DNA from: Chimonanthus salicifolius
Taxonomy: Eukaryota > Streptophyta > Magnoliopsida > Laurales > Calycanthaceae
Assembly (NCBI GenBank): GCA_013350335.1
Contig: CM023539.1
Location: 17,138,223 to 17,202,222, forward strand
Reading direction: 5' to 3'
DNA length: 64,000 nt
Position 1 is the stretch's first letter. Each line of letters opens with the position of its first letter. Of the stretch, positions 59,922 through 64,000 are shown piece by piece. The notes below the pieces were generated by a model. It saw only the letters and a list, made by a program, of their open reading frames with translations. It was not told the DNA's origin and did not search any database. The translations under genes were made by a program, and so were the position numbers.

Positions 59922-62180
59922 ATATTTATCATTTGACTTGTATTTACGGTTTTGCCATTGGCCTAACCGATGCTTAATTTTGCTTCATAGTCAAAGCCCA
60001 TATGACCAAACCACCTTAGTGGGGTTCGGCCATATTACTTGGCCGAACCTCACCAATCCAAATTTGGTCTCTTAATCCGTTATAATTAGGACTAACTACT
60101 CATCTATCCATGTGATTAACTGGCCCTTAATTTTCCATCATTTCCTTGGTTCCAATCATCACTTTCATCCACCAAAACTACTCCATGGGGTTTTTTTATC
60201 CATTATACCTCATCATAAAGTCATAACTTAGACCCTTTGAAACATTACAAAACAATCAACAACTTTTAATCATATACTTGAATCCAAATACCCATTTAAT
60301 GGTCCATGGGGTTCGGCCATACACATGGCCGAACCCAATGGTTCCCTTGGTTCAATGATTCCATCATATGTACATACTTTAGGCTTAACACTTTTGGCCA
60401 TAAGAACCATATGGTTCAGCCATCCCATGGCCGACCCAAGATATTGAACTTTTCTTCATTACATGATATGGATTTTATCCCTTAAAAACTATAAACTCAC
60501 CATAAGCTTGACAACTCCTTTCATGGGGTTCAGCCATCCCAAGTGGCCGAACCCTATGACCCATGATTTAGATCTTTTTAACTTACATCTTATGTTCATT
60601 AAAGACAGGTAAAAATCACCATAGTATTGCATGGTTTTTACCCTTCAAAAACCGTCCAAATACCCAACTGACTTCATGGGGTTCGGCCATCCAAAATGGC
60701 CGAACCCATTGGTCCATTTTTATCATTTTAAACCACCTTTACCCAAGGTTTAAACCCTTGATGAATTAGGCCATTCCATGGCCAAATCATGGCATTTAAA
60801 TCCATGATTTAAAAACCCTTTCCACTTGCATCTTAGGTCTAATTAAAACATCTAAAACTGTCCATCATTTTGCATGGTTTTAACTTACAAAAACCATCAA
60901 CATAACCATATTATTTCATGGGGTTCGGCCATCCAAAGTGGCCGAACCCTATGGTCCATGTTTTCTATCTTTTTAAACATCAATATTCATACTCTAAACC
61001 CTTTGTAGATTCGGCCATCCCATGGCCAAATCATGTTCCATTTGACCCACTTTATTATACAAAATTCCATGGAGTACTTACCAATTCTCTAAGCCTTTCT
61101 TCTTGCCTTTGATCCTTGCTTTCTTCCTTCTTGCTCCTTTAGTTCTTAGCTGATTAGAAGCTTGAATCAATGGTGAAAACACTAAAGTATAATTCGGCCA
61201 AGGGGGTATGTTCTTGAGAGAGGGAGAGAGGTGAGAATTCTAAGGTTTTTGCAATGTAAAATTCGGCCAAGAGTGGTGGTGTATTCCTTTTGGTAAACTA
61301 CCCTTGGACCCCTCATTACTCCTCATCAATCTTTGATCAAACCAAGTAGACATTTGGTGCCAACCAAGGCACCCCTTGACACTCCCAACGTTGGAGCTTT
61401 GGGTTTCCATATGAGATGGAAACCCTCCCAATTCCCATGTGATTCTTATCCCATTACATTAAACATTATGCATGGGAAACCCACTCCACAAGTACCCAAC
61501 GTGTGGGACTGGTTTTGTGGTGTTTAAGACCATGGCAACTCCTTCATCTCCCCTTTGACTCAATGTAAATACAAGGTCCCTTTGGTTTCCAACTCAACTC
61601 ACCCAACTCATTATTCCAACTCACCACATTTAATGCCATTCATTTAATGCACTTGAGTCAACTCCATTGTTTAATTCAAATCCAACTCACCTTCAGTCCC
61701 AACTCAATCTGATTTGACTCATATTTGAGCTCACTTGAGGGTCCACACGGTCAACCATGCTCAACATGGTCAACTCAACCCATTGGGTCCCCATTTAGCC
61801 CATGGATCCAATTTGAAGCCATGACCCATTTATGGGTGGTTTAGCCCTTTGCATGTGGTTTACACGCTTGTATGAAGCCTACCCATTTATCATTCACCTC
61901 ATTTCCTATCAATTTAGCTTAACCATAATTAAATTGAGCTTACCCAATGGTCAAGTAAGTCCACCATGACCCATTGGGTCCTTTGACCCAATTAACCATT
62001 TTGACCCAATTTGATGTACATTACCCATTTACTTACATTTGATCCTTATAATATGTTCATCAGGTCTTAATTTGAACAATGGGCCCCACCATTTTCTCAT
62101 TTACAATCACATCTATTAATTTTACCATTCCAGTGGCATTATCGTAAATATCAATATCTTTGAGAAAACGGGGTGTTACA
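59922..62180 (-). repeat. T1 3' LTR, proximal part
   Basis: Minus-strand LTR continuing from 1177; its start (reverse complement TGTAACACCCCGTTTTC) is at 62180. It contains GGTTCGGCC palindromes at 60023, 60310, 60527, 60680 and 60922, several decayed ones, and a reverse-strand GGTAAGTACTCC donor-like site near 61076. Its U3 portion (61700-62180) is like the T6 LTR start. No genes are seen; frames at 60918-61527 are in LTR sequence. Confidence 0.88.
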
Positions 62181-62186
62181 GTATAA

Positions 62187-62196
62187 CCCTCTTTTT
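62187..62196 (-). other. T1 polypurine tract
   Basis: In reverse complement this reads AAAAAGAGGG, 6 bases from the LTR, with GGGACGAAAATTTT before it. It is the same sequence as in T6, which supports a close relation between T1 and T6. Confidence 0.72.
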
Positions 62197-62242
62197 AAAA
62201 TTTTCGTCCCGAAAATCGAGCGAAGCAGGGTTCCAAAATAAA

Positions 62243-64000
62243 TTACATAAACAACTCAGGGTGAGCTGTTCTCATATCTGATTCAAGTTCCCAAGTGGCC
62301 TATTCATTACCATGTCGATCCCATACCACTTTGACGAACTGAATTGCTTTGTTTCGTAACGCCATTTGCTCAGTCTCCACTATTCTGACAGGCCTCTCGA
62401 CGTATGTCACTACGCTTTGCACTTCTATATCTTGCACATCCAATACATGGGACGGATTGGGATTATACTTCCTTAGCATTGACACGTGAAACACATCGTG
62501 TAACGCTGCCAATTGTGAAGGAAGTGTTATCTGATAAGCTACATCCCCCACTCTTCTTATGATGGAAAACAGTCCCACATATCTTGGTGACAGTTTCCCC
62601 TTCTTCCCAAACCTCATGTGTCTTTTCCGTGGCGAGACCTTTAAGAACACCATGTCTCCCACTTCAAATTCCAGAAACCTTCTTCTTTTGTCAGCATAGC
62701 TCTTTTGCCAACTCTGTGCAGTCAATAAGTGCTGACGTATTAACTGAATTTGAGTTGTAGTCTCTGCGACTAGCTCAGGTCCAATCAGTGCAGGCTCACC
62801 AGCCTCTGTCCAGCACACTGGTGATCTGCAAGGCCTACCATATAAAGCCTCGAATGGGGCCATATGGAGACTTGCCTGATAACTGTTGTTATACGAGAAT
62901 TCTACTTGTGGCAAGTGGTCCTCCCATCCACCCTTGAAATCTAACATGCATGCTCTCAGCGTATCTTCCAAGGTTTGTATCGTCCTCTCTGACTGTCCAT
63001 CAGTCTATGGATGGAATGCAGTGCTAGTCAGAAGATCTGTCCCCATAGCTAACTGCATGCTCTGCCACACTCTGCCGGTAAATCGGCCATCTCTGTCAGA
63101 TACTATAGTTCGGGGAATGCCATGTAGTCGAATGATTTCTTTGATATACCGCCGACCCAACGTCTTAGATGAATCCGTCATCTTGATAGGGATAAAATGC
63201 ACAGACTTGGTCAATCGGTCTACCACGACCCATATAGCATCATTGCCCTTTGAGGATCTCTGCATCCCAGTCACAAAGTCCATGGAAATGTGCTCCCATT
63301 TCCATTCTGGCACTGATAAGGGTTTGAGTAACCCTGCTGACAAGTTAAACAGTGCGCTGCCACATCTCTTTTGAGTCCGTGCCACCAATAATGTCTCTTC
63401 AGGTCGTGATACATTTTGGTGCTGCCGGGATAAATGGAGAGCTTGGATTGATGTGCCTCAATCAATAGCTCTTTCCTACAGTTCTTTGGCACATATACTC
63501 TTCCCCGGAATAAAAGACCCTGTCCTGGTCATAATTCCCATTCCGGTACTACTATGCCAGTGGACATCTTGGCCCATATTTCCTCCACTTCCGGATCTAC
63601 TTGTTGCTCTAGTTCAATCCTGGTAACCATATTGGACCTTATGATTAAATTGTACATACTCCCATGGTTGTTGATATACAGATTGAACTCTCTAATGGTA
63701 TTCAACATCTCCCATTCTGTTCTGATCAAGCATGCTATCGATGCATGTGATAGACGGCTAAGGGCATCTGCCACCTTGTTTGCCTTGCCTGGATGATATC
63801 GAAGCGCGAATTCATAATCCGCTAGATACTCCATCCATCTATGTTGCCTCAGGTTGAGCTCTTTCTGATCAAATAAGTATTTCAAACTCTTATGATCAGA
63901 AAATACCTCGAATTTCTCGCCGTAGAGATAATGTCTCCAACTTTTGAGAGCGAAGACCACTACAGCTAGCTCCAAATCATGTGTGGGATAAAGAAGTTCG
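62243..64000 (-). pseudogene. T1 pol fragment (RNase H, integrase, chromodomain-like tail), disabled
   Basis: Minus-strand pol entering from the right edge at the RNase H region ([18 protein letters not shown]), through the integrase zinc region ([11 protein letters not shown]), catalytic core ([19 protein letters not shown]) and GPY/F-like part to HPELFM and a stop at 62243-62245. Lesions: TGA at 63527-63529 (Arg position), a loss of about 26 bases with frame change near 63335-63345 after CLTCQQ plus a 9-base loss shortly before it, TAG at about 63005-63007 (Gln of HPQTDG), and TAG at 62298-62300 (Glu in the tail). Any one would stop synthesis. Gag to RT lies beyond the window. Confidence 0.9.

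Larger units (their letters stand above)
1..64000 (-). mobile_element. T1: outermost Ty3/Gypsy (Tekay-like) retrotransposon, partial
   Basis: This is the oldest layer of the nest. On the minus strand its pol runs from the right window edge to 62243, followed by a polypurine tract and then its 3' LTR, which continues through 59922 and, beyond the T2 insertion, from 1177 to the left window edge. Both the 5' LTR (to the right) and the outer end of the 3' LTR (to the left) lie outside the window, so its own TSD cannot be seen. Bases 1-60 resemble the reverse complement of the ends of the other LTRs here, so the missing LTR end is probably about 100-200 bp to the left. Reading through with everything nested removed gives one continuous LTR. 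Confidence 0.85.

Overview
The window is plant nuclear DNA made entirely of LTR retrotransposons; I found no host gene, tRNA or rRNA. All recognisable coding sequence is Ty3/Gypsy gag-pol in the order gag, CCHC, protease, RT, RNase H, integrase and a chromodomain-like tail. The primer site TGGTATCAGAGC (initiator Met-tRNA type), LTRs of 3.2-4.2 kb and the sequence GGGACGAAAATT before the polypurine tract point to a chromovirus, probably the Tekay/Del lineage. The host is an angiosperm with heterochromatin rich in such elements; the species cannot be told from this.

The layout is a Russian doll whose boundaries can be read exactly, because seven of the eight insertions still carry matching 5-bp target-site duplications (TSDs). 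The element names are mine. T1 (minus strand, truncated by both window ends) has its LTR at 1-1177 and 59922-62180 and decayed pol at 62243-64000. T2, a solo LTR (1178-3210 plus 58184-59916, TSD CCTTC), sits in the T1 LTR. T3, a full plus-strand element (3211-58178, TSD AAATG), sits in T2. The T3 5' LTR was hit three times: by P (3229-16759, TSD ATTTT), by T4, a solo LTR (17363-20598 plus 42218-42790, TSD GAAAC), and by Td, a solo LTR (44385-48170, TSD GTTAG). T4 holds T5, a full minus-strand element (20599-42212, TSD TTCAT). The T5 integrase region holds T6, a short plus-strand element (24898-35078, TSD ATTTC). The chain T1>T2>T3>T4>T5>T6 is six layers deep.

Two elements are structurally unusual. 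P has an LTR-length arm at each end, but the left arm is inverted, giving a 13.5-kb foldback with 4.2-kb arms. A 32-bp piece of direct LTR end survives between the inverted arm and the primer site, and the whole unit is flanked by one perfect TSD. T6 has two near-identical 3,773-bp LTRs around only 2.6 kb. In place of gag-pol it carries an acidic reading frame joined in frame, across one amber codon, to three zinc knuckles, and near its 3' end a remnant of the chromodomain tail.

Coding status: P gag-pol is intact except for one 1-nt shift in gag. T5 gag-pol would be an uninterrupted 1,500-codon frame without T6. T3 has at least five nonsense codons and an early frame change. T1 has at least three nonsense codons and a deletion. 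The LTRs share short palindromes, family-specific tandem repeats, and conserved splice-donor and branch-point/acceptor-like sequences that suggest a roughly 2-kb intron inside the LTR.
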